The notes beneath the pieces are model-generated. The model worked only from the letters and a program-made list of their open reading frames with translations. It was not told where the DNA came from and did not search any database. The position numbers and the translations under genes were made by a program. Shown piece after piece: positions 17,358-25,837 of a stretch of DNA of 64,000 nucleotides (within the stretch, counting starts at the first letter, position 1; every line of letters begins with the position of its first letter). Origin of the DNA: Paenibacillus sp. FSL R5-0912 (GTDB lineage: Bacteria > Bacillota > Bacilli > Paenibacillales > Paenibacillaceae); contig NZ_CP009282.1 of NCBI RefSeq assembly GCF_000758605.1, positions 372,001 through 436,000 on the forward strand. Reading direction: 5' to 3'.

Positions 17358-17431
17358 CTATACTTCAGTTGGGCAGCGTATAGCTTGGATCATAGAGCCC
17401 GTAAATCAGAAATAGGAGTGATAGGGAAATC

Positions 17432-18538
17432 ATGAAAAAGAGATTCGTACGGCTAATGTCCATGTGTCTGATGTTGTCCTTGCTCGTCCTGCTGCTTGCC
17501 GCTTGTGCCAATTCAGAAGCTAAGGCCGATGAAGGAAACGGCGGCGTCAAAGAGCTGAGCTTAAGAGAAATCGAAGCTGAGGCTACCAAGGAAGCCGCTG
17601 TAGTCAGTGTGGGCATGCCGGACTCCTGGGCGAACTGGAAGGATACCTGGAATGATATTACGGGCAAGTATGAAATTACCCATACCGATACAGATATGTC
17701 GAGTGCAGAGGAAATTGCCAAGTTCGAAGCAGAGAAAGATAAACCGACAGCCGATATCGGCGATGTCGGCATCGCCTTTGGCCCGGTTGCAGTTGAGAAA
17801 GGCGTAGTCCAGCCTTATAAAACCTCCCACTGGGACGAGATCCCCGATTGGGCCAAGGACAAGGACGGCAATTGGGTCGTTGGCTATCAGGGCAGTATTG
17901 CCTTCCTGACCAATACGAAGCTGGTTGCAGATCCGCCCAAGAGCTGGGAGGACCTGAAGAACGGCAGCTATAAAATCATCGTGGGCGATGTAACCAAGGC
18001 AGCCCAGGCGCAAATGGCGGTGCTTGCTGCTGCCATCGCCTTTGGCGGTGATGAGTCCAATATTGAGCCCGGCATTGCCTTCTTCGAGGATCTGGCGAAG
18101 AAGGGCCGTCTCTCAAACGCCGAGGCATCCCTTGCGAATATCGAGAAGGGCGAAGTGGAAGTCACGCTGCTGTGGGATTTCAACGCGCTGAACTACAAGG
18201 ACCAGATCAACAAAGACGGATTCGATGTGGCGATCCCGAAGGAAGGCAGTGTCGTGAGCGGCTATGCGACCATAATTAACAAATGGGCACCGCATCCGAA
18301 TGCTGCCAAGCTTACACGTGAGTACATTCTCAGCGATGAAGGCCAGATTAATCTGGCTAAAGGCTATGCCCGTCCGATCCGTGACAGCGTGAAGCTTCCG
18401 GAGGATGTGGCCGCTAAGCTGCTGCCACAGGACGAGTATGCCAACGTGAAGCCGGTCGGGGATTATAAGGTTTGGGAAGAAACTGCCAAGGCCATTCCGC
18501 AGCTGTGGCAGGAACGTGTGCTTGTACATTTGAACTAA
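17432..18538 (+). CDS. ABC substrate-binding lipoprotein (Fe3+/polyamine/phosphonate type)
   Basis: A 368-residue product with signal peptide and lipobox LLAAC. The mature domain has the extracellular solute-binding fold seen in iron, thiamine, putrescine and 2-aminoethylphosphonate binders: segments ADIGDVGIAFGPVAVEKGVV, TNTKLVADPPKSWEDLKNG and VTLLWDFNALNYKDQI. Followed by a stem-loop and then two permease genes and an ATPase, a complete importer. Two full permeases plus a TOBE-bearing ATPase favour the Fe/spermidine/AEP class. The ligand cannot be settled from motifs. Confidence 0.87.
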   Translation: MKKRFVRLMSMCLMLSLLVLLLAACANSEAKADEGNGGVKELSLREIEAEATKEAAVVSVGMPDSWANWKDTWNDITGKYEITHTDTDMSSAEEIAKFEAEKDKPTADIGDVGIAFGPVAVEKGVVQPYKTSHWDEIPDWAKDKDGNWVVGYQGSIAFLTNTKLVADPPKSWEDLKNGSYKIIVGDVTKAAQAQMAVLAAAIAFGGDESNIEPGIAFFEDLAKKGRLSNAEASLANIEKGEVEVTLLWDFNALNYKDQINKDGFDVAIPKEGSVVSGYATIINKWAPHPNAAKLTREYILSDEGQINLAKGYARPIRDSVKLPEDVAAKLLPQDEYANVKPVGDYKVWEETAKAIPQLWQERVLVHLN

Positions 18539-18573
18539 TCCTCCTGTCGGACAGACTATAGACAAGAGATGAA

Positions 18574-18595
18574 GGGCGCCTTAGCTAAGGCGCCC
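18574..18595 (+). repeat. Perfect 22-bp palindromic stem-loop between binding-protein and permease genes
   Basis: GGGCGCCTTAG is followed by its exact reverse complement. There is no T-tract, so it is more likely an mRNA-stabilising or processing hairpin that keeps binding-protein mRNA above permease mRNA than a full terminator. Confidence 0.65.
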
Positions 18596-18627
18596 GCTTG
18601 CTATTCTAAGCGAGAGGAGCATACGGA

Positions 18628-19551
18628 ATGAAACACAGACAACGCAGCGTAATTCTGGCTCTGGTTCCCTTTGTGCTGATGGTGTTGGCTTTTCAGGTGG
18701 TGCCGGTCTTGTCTATGCTGACGGGTAGCTTCCGCAGAGCGGATGGAGCGGGCTTCACGCTGGGCAATTATCAGCATGCGCTGAGCAGTGCCTATTATAT
18801 GCAGGCGATCAAGAACAGCCTGCTGATCTCAGTTCTCTCCAGCCTGATTGGGCTCGGGGTAGGGCTTGTATGTGCGTACTGTATTACACGCTTTGCTCCG
18901 GCGGTACGTGACCGGCTGCTGATGCTGTCCAATATGACCTCGAACTTTGCCGGGGTTCCGCTGGCTTTTGCCTACATTATTCTGCTTGGCAATAATGGTG
19001 TGTTCACGCTGCTGTTCAAGCAGTGGGGCTGGAATGTGTTTGACGGATTCAATCTGTACAGCTGGTCCGGTCTGATCCTGGTCTACGTCTATTTCCAGAT
19101 TCCCCTGGCCTTATTACTGCTGTATCCGGCGTTCTATGGTATCAGGGAGCAGTGGAGGGAAGCGGCGGCTCTGCTGGGTGCAGGTCCTTGGCAGTTCTGG
19201 AAGACGGTCGGCCTGCCAGTGCTCTCCCCGGCGATCTTCGGTACACTCGGCATTCTCTTTGCCAATGCGATGGGTGCGTATGCTACCGCCTATGCGCTGG
19301 TTGGCGGCAACTATAATCTGCTGGCTGTCCGTATCGGCTCCCTGGTTGCCGGAGATGTGGTGACCCAGCCGCAGATGGGCAGCACGCTCGCGGTTCTGCT
19401 GGCATTAAGCACACTGCTGGCGGTATTCCTGAATCAGCGGATGGTGCGGCAGATGGAAGGGTACAGCGGCAGAAGTCCTGCCAGGCAGGAGCACCGCAGC
19501 GGGATATTCAAGCGGCGCTGGTCCGCAGTCCGGGAGGAGGCAGGAAGATGA
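18628..19551 (+). CDS. ABC transporter permease, first of pair
   Basis: A 307-residue inner-membrane protein with six predicted spans and the EAA loop REAAALLGAGPWQFWKTVGLPVL. The C-terminal tail is basic (RSGIFKRRWSAVREEAGR). Its last four bases overlap the start of the second permease (ATGA at 19548), so the two subunits are translationally coupled and should be made in equal amounts. Preceded by the stem-loop at 18574. Confidence 0.92.
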   Translation: MKHRQRSVILALVPFVLMVLAFQVVPVLSMLTGSFRRADGAGFTLGNYQHALSSAYYMQAIKNSLLISVLSSLIGLGVGLVCAYCITRFAPAVRDRLLMLSNMTSNFAGVPLAFAYIILLGNNGVFTLLFKQWGWNVFDGFNLYSWSGLILVYVYFQIPLALLLLYPAFYGIREQWREAAALLGAGPWQFWKTVGLPVLSPAIFGTLGILFANAMGAYATAYALVGGNYNLLAVRIGSLVAGDVVTQPQMGSTLAVLLALSTLLAVFLNQRMVRQMEGYSGRSPARQEHRSGIFKRRWSAVREEAGR

Positions 19552-20348
19552 ATACACGCAAAGCGGGCTTTGCCCCGCGCACCTTCATGCTCCTGCTCAT
19601 GATCTACCTGCTGCTGCCGCTGGTGGCGACAGGGCTGTATGCTTTTGCCCAAGACTGGCAGAATACGTTGCTTCCCGAAAGCTGGACACTAAGCTGGTTC
19701 AGTGGCATGTTTCAGGATATCCGCTTCCTTGAGGCGCTCTGGACATCGCTCTATCTGTGCCTCCTCAGCGTTCTGCTTAGTCTCGCGGTGATGCTGCCAG
19801 CCGTGTTTGTGATTACGGTTTATTATCCGCGCTTGGAGAGCTTCATGAAGTTCATTGTTGTTCTGCCATACGCTGTGCCGGGAGTAGTGGCTGCCGTTGG
19901 ATTGATCCGGACCTATTCCTCTGGCCCCTTTGATATCTCTGGCACTGCCTATTTGCTGGTAGGGGCTTACTTTGTGGTCACTCTTCCTTATATGTATCAG
20001 GGCATCCGCAACAGTCTGCTGAGCGTATCTGCAGTGGAGCTGCTGAATGCGGCTGAGCTGCTTGGAGCAAGAAGACGGACGGCTTTTGTTAATGTGATTC
20101 TGCCGAATATCTGGCCGGGTGTTATGGTCTCTGCGCTGCTGTCTTTCTCCGTGCTCTTCGGGGAGTTCGTGCTGACCAATATGCTGGTTGGGGGTCATAT
20201 CCAGACGATTCAAGTCTACTTGTTCCAGCGTGTAGGGGAAAGTGGACATTTGGCCAGCGCGATTGCGATCTCTTATTTTGTATTTATTCTGCTGCTGTCG
20301 GCGGTACTGATGAAGCTGGGACAGAAGATTAGCAGACTGTCGAAGTAA
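19548..20348 (+). CDS. ABC transporter permease, second of pair
   Basis: A 266-residue protein with six predicted membrane spans. The cytoplasmic coupling loop is AAELLGARRRTAFVNVILPNI. The start overlaps the previous gene by four bases. It forms a heterodimeric channel with the first permease, fed by the lipoprotein at 17432 and driven by the ATPase 20 bases downstream. Confidence 0.92.
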   Translation: MNTRKAGFAPRTFMLLLMIYLLLPLVATGLYAFAQDWQNTLLPESWTLSWFSGMFQDIRFLEALWTSLYLCLLSVLLSLAVMLPAVFVITVYYPRLESFMKFIVVLPYAVPGVVAAVGLIRTYSSGPFDISGTAYLLVGAYFVVTLPYMYQGIRNSLLSVSAVELLNAAELLGARRRTAFVNVILPNIWPGVMVSALLSFSVLFGEFVLTNMLVGGHIQTIQVYLFQRVGESGHLASAIAISYFVFILLLSAVLMKLGQKISRLSK

Positions 20349-20368
20349 GGAATAGGGAGGATAAGGGT

Positions 20369-21412
20369 ATGAATGATTATCTGAAGCTGCAGGGTATCCG
20401 CAAATTGTTCGGCAGTGCGCCGGTGCTGGATGGAGTGGACTTAAGCATCGCCGAAGGGGAACTAATCACTCTGCTGGGGCCGTCCGGCTGCGGCAAAAGC
20501 ACGCTCCTTCGCTGTATCGCCGGGCTTACCGGTCTGGACAGCGGCAGCATTAGGCTTGCAGGCAAGGAACTGACGAAGCTGCCGCCGCGCAGCAGGGATG
20601 TGGGCATGGTGTTCCAGTCCTATGCGCTATTCCCCAACCTGACCGTCAGCCAGAATGTGGAATACGGAATGCGTATGCAAGGGGCGCCTCCGGCAGCGCG
20701 GCGCTTGCGGAGCAGCGAACTGCTGGCAATGGTTGATCTGGAAGACAAGCGTGATGTCTATCCGCAGTCGCTGTCCGGCGGACAGCAGCAGCGGGTCGCC
20801 CTGGCCCGCTCGCTTGCCGTTCAGCCGAAGCTGCTGCTGCTGGACGAACCGCTCAGCGCGCTCGACGCCAAGATCCGCAAGAATCTGCGTGCGGAAATCC
20901 GCGATATCCAGCGGCGTCTGGGGATGACAACGCTGTTCGTCACCCATGATCAGGAAGAAGCACTGATCCTCTCGGACCGGATCTGTATCATGAACCAGGG
21001 CCGTATTGTCCAGGAAGGCTCCCCGGAGCAGCTGTACACAGCGCCGCGGACGGAGTTCGCCGCCCGTTTCATGGGCAGCTATAACGTATTCAACCGGGCA
21101 GAGGCACTGGCGCTTTTCCGCAGCATTGATAGCCGTGCCGACCGTTTTGCCATCCGCCCGGAATCCGTTACCCTACTGGCAGAAGGTGAGCCGATACAGG
21201 ATGATGCGGACGACATGATTGATGTGAGCGGGGAGGTGCTGGCCGTATCGGTTCTGGGCAATATCATCCGCGCTATTGTCGCGGCCGAAGGTGTCCATCT
21301 GACCGTAGATCTGCTGAATGACGGCCGCTTACTGCGGGTTCGTGAAGGAGAACGTGTTACCGTCCTTCTCGATCCCTCCCAGCTGCTGCATCTGGAGCAG
21401 GAAGGGGCATAG
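20369..21412 (+). CDS. ABC transporter ATPase with C-terminal TOBE domain (PotA/FbpC type)
   Basis: A 347-residue subunit, start preceded by GGGAGG. Walker A GPSGCGKST, Q-loop VFQSYALFPNLT, signature SLSGGQQQRVALAR, Walker B LLLLDEPLSALD and switch His in VTHDQEEA are intact. Residues after about 240 form the regulatory TOBE-like beta domain (FAIRPESVTLL...VTVLL). Last gene of the importer begun at 17432; the class fits Fe3+, polyamine or phosphonate uptake. Confidence 0.93.
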   Translation: MNDYLKLQGIRKLFGSAPVLDGVDLSIAEGELITLLGPSGCGKSTLLRCIAGLTGLDSGSIRLAGKELTKLPPRSRDVGMVFQSYALFPNLTVSQNVEYGMRMQGAPPAARRLRSSELLAMVDLEDKRDVYPQSLSGGQQQRVALARSLAVQPKLLLLDEPLSALDAKIRKNLRAEIRDIQRRLGMTTLFVTHDQEEALILSDRICIMNQGRIVQEGSPEQLYTAPRTEFAARFMGSYNVFNRAEALALFRSIDSRADRFAIRPESVTLLAEGEPIQDDADDMIDVSGEVLAVSVLGNIIRAIVAAEGVHLTVDLLNDGRLLRVREGERVTVLLDPSQLLHLEQEGA

Positions 21413-21547
21413 ACAGGCGGGTACAGCTGCAAAAGGTGTGGCTGGTTCTATTCAGGATAGGCTGGATGAGCTCTCCGCTGCGGGTTATGGTTTCATGCTA
21501 TAATGGGGTATCTATGAGCAGGATAAGCAGGAAGGAGCACTACCCCA

Positions 21548-21784
21548 ATGGAAGTAACCGCACAGGAAGTGGCGGAATGGATGGTTAAGGAAATCAAATT
21601 TACAGGAACCCTGCACCAGACCGCAGCGATTGAATATGTGAAGGCGAATTTCGGCGAAGAGTTTGTCTTCGTGAATGAGAATGGAAATGCATCGCTATCC
21701 AAAGAGGTGAAGAAGGCTTTCCGCAAGCTGCACGGCGGCAGAATTGCCTGGGACCGTGACGGGTTCCTGTGGGCCTGGACCTAA
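21548..21784 (+). CDS. Small conserved protein of unknown function (DUF6953-like)
   Basis: A 78-residue acidic protein, AAGGAG about 10 bases before the ATG. The sequence reads as helix (EVTAQEVAEWMVKEI), helix with AAIEYVKANFGEEF, and a small beta end KLHGGRIAWDRDGFLWAW. I recall similar Paenibacillus proteins grouped as DUF6953, but this is memory, not a search. No signal peptide or catalytic residues. It stands alone, converging on the guanylyltransferase operon across a repeat and a terminator. Confidence 0.75.
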   Translation: MEVTAQEVAEWMVKEIKFTGTLHQTAAIEYVKANFGEEFVFVNENGNASLSKEVKKAFRKLHGGRIAWDRDGFLWAWT

Positions 21785-21818
21785 GGGCTGACTCAGCATA
21801 GGAGAAACATAAGAACAC

Positions 21819-21919
21819 AAGCAGAAACGGCTACGCCGTCCTTGAATAGGACGGCATTCGTTTCAGCGAGAAATAGAAGGATAAATTATCATGTGAAACA
21901 TATAAATTCTTATATTTTA
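21819..21919 (-). repeat. Interspersed repeat family 1, near-complete copy
   Basis: Reading leftward it gives TAAAATATAAGAATTTATATG, a variable loop, ATAATTTATCCTTCTATTTC, TCGCTGAAACG, then a hairpin built on GCCGTCC/GGACGGC and ending CCGTTTCTGCTT. Nearly the same order is found at 28531-28630 and 36161-36259. It lies between convergent genes. Confidence 0.85.
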
Positions 21920-21960
21920 ACAAAGGGAGCATTGCTGTAATAGCAGTGCTCCCTTTGTTA
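21918..21960. terminator. Bidirectional terminator between convergent genes
   Basis: TAACAAAGGGAGCATTGCT pairs with AGCAGTGCTCCCTTTGTTA around five bases with one G-T position; A/T rich flanks suit termination in both directions. Confidence 0.85.
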
Positions 21961-21978
21961 TTACATAATCGTCATAGC

Positions 21979-23061
21979 CTATACATATTCCAGCATGCCT
22001 TTCTCCTTGAGCAGATCGACAATGTCTTTGACCGACTGGGCTTTATCCTTGGGACAGATCATGACTGCATCCCCGGTGTCAGCGATGATGAAGCCGTCTA
22101 CGCCGATGGTGGTAATCAGCCGCCCGTTGCCATAGATAATAGAGTTGCGGGTATCGATGCCGACATGATTGGCCTTGATAATGTTGCCTTCATCATCAGG
22201 CGGGAAGATTGCACCGAGTGCATCCCAGCTGCCGATGTCATTCCAGCCGAACTGGCCGGACAGGACCACTACCTCGTCGGAACGCTCCAGAATGCCATAG
22301 TCAATCGAGATATTCTGCAGCAGCGGGTAGATCCGGTTAATGGTCTCCTGCTCCTGATCCGTACCAAGCGCTTCACTGATCGGCAGCATAGTATTATATA
22401 GCCGCGGCAGATACCGCTTGAAGTTATCGATAATGACCGAGGTCTTCCAGATGAAAATCCCGCTGTTCCAGAGATAATTGCCTGAGGCCAGATATCCCTG
22501 TGCCTTTTTGAAATCCGGCTTCTCCACGAATTCAGCTACATCGTATACGGCAACCGGTTTGACTGCGATCGGCTCTTTGTCATAAGCGATATAGCCGTAG
22601 CCGGTGGAAGGAAAGGTCGGTTTGATCCCGATCGTGACAATGGCATCACTCTCCATCGCGACGGTGCAGGCTTCGTCCAGCGTAAGCCGGAACTGCGGCT
22701 CATCGGTAATATAATGATCGGAAGGCAGGACCACCATTAAGGAATCCCCTTCGCTTATCTGCTGGATGGAGAAGGCGGCGAACAGGATGCTTGCCGAAGT
22801 ATTCCGGGCCACAGGCTCGATCAGAATATTGCTCTTCTGCACACTGCTGTGCATAATGCTCTCCAGCAGGACCGCCTGGGTGCGGTTGGTTACGATCACG
22901 GTATTCTCCTGCGGGATGATGCCCTTGAAGCGTTCGATCGTATCGTTCAGCATAATATCATTGCCGCTGATGTTCAGCAGCTGCTTGGGAATTTCCTGTC
23001 TGGACAGCGGCCAGAAGCGGGTGCCGCCTCCGCCTGCAAGAATGGTTGCGAATTTATCCAT
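21979..23061 (-). CDS. Mannose-1-phosphate guanylyltransferase
   Basis: A 360-residue nucleotidyltransferase making GDP-mannose from GTP and mannose-1-phosphate. The N-terminal signature AGGGGTRFWPLSR...PKQ binds the nucleotide; further family motifs are IEPVARNTSAS, VLPSDHYI, GYGYIAYD, VEKPDFKKAQGYL and WNSGIFIWK. It has the length of single-domain ManC/GMP enzymes, without the isomerase domain of bifunctional ones. Last gene of a three-gene leftward operon; it overlaps the preceding gene by eight bases. It presumably supplies the donor for the GT4 glycosyltransferase encoded first in the operon. A mannose-phosphate mutase is not present in the window. Confidence 0.93.
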   Translation of the reverse strand: MDKFATILAGGGGTRFWPLSRQEIPKQLLNISGNDIMLNDTIERFKGIIPQENTVIVTNRTQAVLLESIMHSSVQKSNILIEPVARNTSASILFAAFSIQQISEGDSLMVVLPSDHYITDEPQFRLTLDEACTVAMESDAIVTIGIKPTFPSTGYGYIAYDKEPIAVKPVAVYDVAEFVEKPDFKKAQGYLASGNYLWNSGIFIWKTSVIIDNFKRYLPRLYNTMLPISEALGTDQEQETINRIYPLLQNISIDYGILERSDEVVVLSGQFGWNDIGSWDALGAIFPPDDEGNIIKANHVGIDTRNSIIYGNGRLITTIGVDGFIIADTGDAVMICPKDKAQSVKDIVDLLKEKGMLEYV

Positions 23062-24163
23062 GGTGAGTCACCAGATGGGCAATCGAGAAGGAGATGATGC
23101 TCTCCGATCCCTGATTGAGGTTCAGCCCCGAGCTGTGAATTCCGTCGTAGCAAGCCCCGGTCTGGGGATCAATCAGTGAGAGCTGCAAAGAATTATTCCC
23201 TGTATACCAGGCGTAGCATAAATCGGCCTGCTGCAGATAAGCAGGGTCCTTCAGCACCACAGCGGCTTCCTCGCAGGCCAGCAGCATTTCGCAGGCTTCG
23301 ATCGGCTGTTCATCATATAGCGCAGGAGTGCCGCCGCGCAGCAGCCAGCCGTGGCTGCCTATGGGCTTGTAATAGCCTTCCGGCGCGAAGGTCCGGGAGA
23401 TCAGGAAATCCAGGCTTTCTTTTGCTGTATATTTCAGCGCCGGATTGCCGGAAATCTTGAAGGCCTTGAGCAGCGCCCAGGGCAGCATGGAATTACCGTA
23501 CGTAAGACTGTCTTCATACCAGTTCCAGCCTTCGCCCTTGGTGAGGTTGTATTGGTCATTCAGCCGGACGGCAACAGATTCAATAAGTTCTGTGATGAAG
23601 GCTTCCGGCAGGAAGGCCAGTTCTTCATCTGTGCTTGGCGTATGCGGATAAGGGAAGGAGTAGGTGAGCGCTCCGGGAGTTTTAAGCAAATAGCTGAGTC
23701 CGATAACGGCATAGGCTAAAGCCCGTGGAGACCGCAGACCTCCGATATGCGGCAGCGCCTGGTTAATTAAATAACGGCAGGTATTCAGCAGATTGTCCGG
23801 CAGTATGGAGGAATAGGAGAGTACGAAGCCCAGCGCCCAGAGTGTGCGCCCCTGGCAATCCTCGGAGCCGCGCTCCTCCAGGAAGGAACGGTTATAGTCC
23901 ATGAAGTTCCTGAAGTTGCCCTCTTCTGTCTGTGCATGGTGGACGAAAGAGAGATACGTATGGATCAGGTCAAGGGAGGCGTTGTCCTGATTTTTTTTGT
24001 ACATCAGAACGGCTGCGATTAGAGCCCGCGCATTGTCATCAGTGGTGTAGCCCTTGGCACGGTCGGGAACCCCGAATTTCGTATGCTGGAAAATCCCTGT
24101 ATCGTCGGTAATCCGGCGCATATAGTCCGGTTTGAACTGCAACGCTGCGGATGTCTGCATCAA
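23054..24163 (-). CDS. Six-hairpin glycosidase-like protein of unknown specificity
   Basis: A 369-residue protein with helical repeats typical of an (alpha/alpha)6 toroid. Conserved-looking motifs include GYTTDDNARALIA, RNFMDYNRSFLEERGSED, GRTLWALGF and GWNWYEDSLTYGNSMLPWAL, where acidic residues (Asp-Asp, Glu-Asp) could be catalytic. No signal peptide, so it is cytoplasmic. It is coupled by short overlaps to the GT4 gene upstream (4 bases) and the guanylyltransferase downstream (8 bases), so it likely acts on the product of that glycosyltransferase or with it. Whether it hydrolyses, phosphorolyses or transfers sugar cannot be told. Confidence 0.7.
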   Translation of the reverse strand: MMQTSAALQFKPDYMRRITDDTGIFQHTKFGVPDRAKGYTTDDNARALIAAVLMYKKNQDNASLDLIHTYLSFVHHAQTEEGNFRNFMDYNRSFLEERGSEDCQGRTLWALGFVLSYSSILPDNLLNTCRYLINQALPHIGGLRSPRALAYAVIGLSYLLKTPGALTYSFPYPHTPSTDEELAFLPEAFITELIESVAVRLNDQYNLTKGEGWNWYEDSLTYGNSMLPWALLKAFKISGNPALKYTAKESLDFLISRTFAPEGYYKPIGSHGWLLRGGTPALYDEQPIEACEMLLACEEAAVVLKDPAYLQQADLCYAWYTGNNSLQLSLIDPQTGACYDGIHSSGLNLNQGSESIISFSIAHLVTHHG

Positions 24164-25341
24164 ATCACACTCCGGCCAGCCGGTTTGGAGAGGGCTATTT
24201 TGTCCTGGAAGATGGCAGCGTAGGTTTTCGCGATTTCACTCCACATCATGGTACTGCCGAGCGCCTGTGTACGTTGCTCCATATCCTTGACCTTGGCCGG
24301 ATCATCCAGCAGCTCCAGAATACAGGCTTCCAGAGAAGCTGAGTCACGGAAATTCGCCAGCAGGCCGCGGCCTTCAGCGAGCATCTCTTCAGCATAGCGG
24401 TAAGGAGTGGAGATAATTACTCTGCCATAGCCGACGCCGTATGCGAGCGTGCCGCTGACTGCCTGATCCTTGCCCAGATAAGGGGTCATATAAATATCCG
24501 ACATTACCAGTGACTCGATGACCTCTTCCTGGGTCAGCAGCTTGTCGACGAACAGCACATTGTTGACCAGGCCTAATTCATGCACCAGATCGGTCAGTTT
24601 TTGACGGTAGACTTCACCTGTCTCCAGTTTGACGACCGGATGAGTCTTGCCCCAGATAATATAGAGCGCGTCCGGGTGCTGCTTCACTACTCCGCTCATA
24701 GCCTCAATGGCATATTCAATGCCCTTGCCGGGACTGAGGAAGCCGAAGGTCGAGAGTATTTTGCGGTCTCCGAACTTGTACTGGGTCTTTAGCTCCGCGC
24801 GGGTAGAAGTCTTAACGAAAGGCACACCGTGGTGAATAAAAGCAATTTTGGCGGCGTTAATATGATAGACAGAGATGAGATCATCTACCGTAGACTGGGC
24901 CATGGTGACAACCTTGACGCTTCCCTCGGCGAGCCGGGTAAGGATCTCATGCTGCTTGGGTGTAGGCTTGGTTAATACAGTATGGAAAATGACCACATAG
25001 GGTTTATGAAGCTCCTCCGTGAACTGCAGCAGATATTCGCCGCTTTCCCCGCCGTAGATTCCGAATTCATGCTGAATGACTAGCAGATCGGTATCGGACT
25101 GATTGATTTCCCTAGTTGCATCTATATAATCAGATAGCTGATGTTGGTTGATTTCCCTCATGACCTGGTCTGTGTAATGGTAATTTCCGTTGTTGTTCAT
25201 GGCGATGATACGCGGTTTGTTGAAGCCTTGAAGCTTCGTGAACTCATCCAGGAGATCTTGGGTGAAGGTAGCAATTCCGCATTCTCTCGGCAGGCTGGTA
25301 GATAGGAAAACAATATTTTTATTGCGGTTGCTATGGTTCAT
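24160..25341 (-). CDS. GT4-family glycosyltransferase, first gene of mannosyl operon
   Basis: A 393-residue GT-B enzyme. The N-terminal domain begins VFLSTSLPRECGIATFTQDL, which binds acceptor; the C-terminal domain has STFGFLSPGKGIEYAIEAM and the donor-site segment QAVSGTLAYGVGYG followed by STPYRYAEEMLAEGRG. The usual GT4 Glu-x7-Glu is replaced here by Gln/Ser-type residues, a feature of this subgroup as I recall it. Co-transcription with a GDP-mannose-forming enzyme suggests a mannosyl donor. Start ATG has GGGAGG about 10 bases upstream. It is driven by a near-consensus promoter at 25461-25489 with a leader terminator between. Confidence 0.88.
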   Translation of the reverse strand: MNHSNRNKNIVFLSTSLPRECGIATFTQDLLDEFTKLQGFNKPRIIAMNNNGNYHYTDQVMREINQHQLSDYIDATREINQSDTDLLVIQHEFGIYGGESGEYLLQFTEELHKPYVVIFHTVLTKPTPKQHEILTRLAEGSVKVVTMAQSTVDDLISVYHINAAKIAFIHHGVPFVKTSTRAELKTQYKFGDRKILSTFGFLSPGKGIEYAIEAMSGVVKQHPDALYIIWGKTHPVVKLETGEVYRQKLTDLVHELGLVNNVLFVDKLLTQEEVIESLVMSDIYMTPYLGKDQAVSGTLAYGVGYGRVIISTPYRYAEEMLAEGRGLLANFRDSASLEACILELLDDPAKVKDMEQRTQALGSTMMWSEIAKTYAAIFQDKIALSKPAGRSVI

Positions 25342-25378
25342 GCGTAAAGCCTCCCTATTGATTATCGAAATTTGGGAA

Positions 25379-25410
25379 CAAAAAAAGAAAATAAAGAGGA
25401 CTTTATTTTC
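25379..25410 (-). terminator. Leader terminator (attenuator candidate) of the GT4 operon
   Basis: On the minus strand GAAAATAAAG (complement of 25401-25410) and CTTTATTTTC (complement of 25387-25396) form a perfect 10-bp stem with a TCCT loop, followed by seven U. It lies inside the roughly 110-base leader between the promoter and the start codon at 25341, and no upstream gene on that strand needs a terminator. CGAAATTT (25366-25373) and AAATTTCG (25428-25435) flank it and can pair around it. Confidence 0.6.
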
Positions 25411-25460
25411 CGGAGATAAGTGGTATGAAATTTCGTTTCTGCAATTTATTTCCTGTTCTA

Positions 25461-25489
25461 ACTATAACATGACCATTTTATCTTGTCAA
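25461..25489 (-). promoter_or_regulatory. Near-consensus sigma-A promoter of the GT4 operon
   Basis: Minus strand: TTGACA (complement of 25484-25489), 17-base spacer, TATAGT (complement of 25461-25466). Confidence 0.88.
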
Positions 25490-25498
25490 TTCATTGAC
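25485..25498. promoter_or_regulatory. Palindromic operator between divergent -35 boxes
   Basis: GTCAAT-TC-ATTGAC is a perfect inverted repeat. It covers most of both divergent -35 boxes, which are only four bases apart. A protein bound here would block both promoters; the HTH protein at 25541 is the natural candidate. Confidence 0.65.
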
Positions 25499-25522
25499 TC
25501 CCCTCAAATCTCCGGATATAGT
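25494..25522 (+). promoter_or_regulatory. Sigma-A promoter of the HTH-DUF1861 genes
   Basis: TTGACT (25494-25499), 17-base spacer, TATAGT (25517-25522). The predicted start point (about 25529) falls at the AGGAGGTG ribosome-binding site, so the leader is only about 12 bases. Confidence 0.85.
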
Positions 25523-25540
25523 GATGTAGGAGGTGTAGGA

Positions 25541-25837
25541 ATGCCGGTCATACGCAGTAAACTGAGTGAGGTTATGGAGAAGCATGACCCCAAATTATCG
25601 ATCCGCAGGCTTGCAAAAGATATTAATTACCATTTTGATTCCGTCCGGCGGATGTACAAAGATGAGATGGTGCAGTATCCCCGGGATCTGCTGCTGAAGC
25701 TGTGCGCTTACTTCAATATTCAGCCCGGAGAATTGATCCGGATGGAATCAGATGAGAACGATTGGACAATAGATAAGGCAAATGAGTATGAGGAGGAAGG
25801 CAATGACAAGGAGCACCGCAAAGATAGCAACCTGTAA
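25541..25837 (+). CDS. Small XRE/Cro-type HTH regulator
   Basis: Start 25541 follows AGGAGGTG (25528-25535); longer in-frame starts would cross the promoter. The 98-residue product has one helix-turn-helix domain (about 5-70: LSEVMEKHDPKLSIRRLAKDINYHFDSVRRMY in two parts, then LLLKLCAYFNIQPGELI), the HTH_26 style, and a charged C-terminal tail. The tail overlaps the next gene by 35 bases. Placement against a palindrome shared by two divergent promoters suggests it controls both itself and the glycosyltransferase operon. Confidence 0.87.
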   Translation: MPVIRSKLSEVMEKHDPKLSIRRLAKDINYHFDSVRRMYKDEMVQYPRDLLLKLCAYFNIQPGELIRMESDENDWTIDKANEYEEEGNDKEHRKDSNL

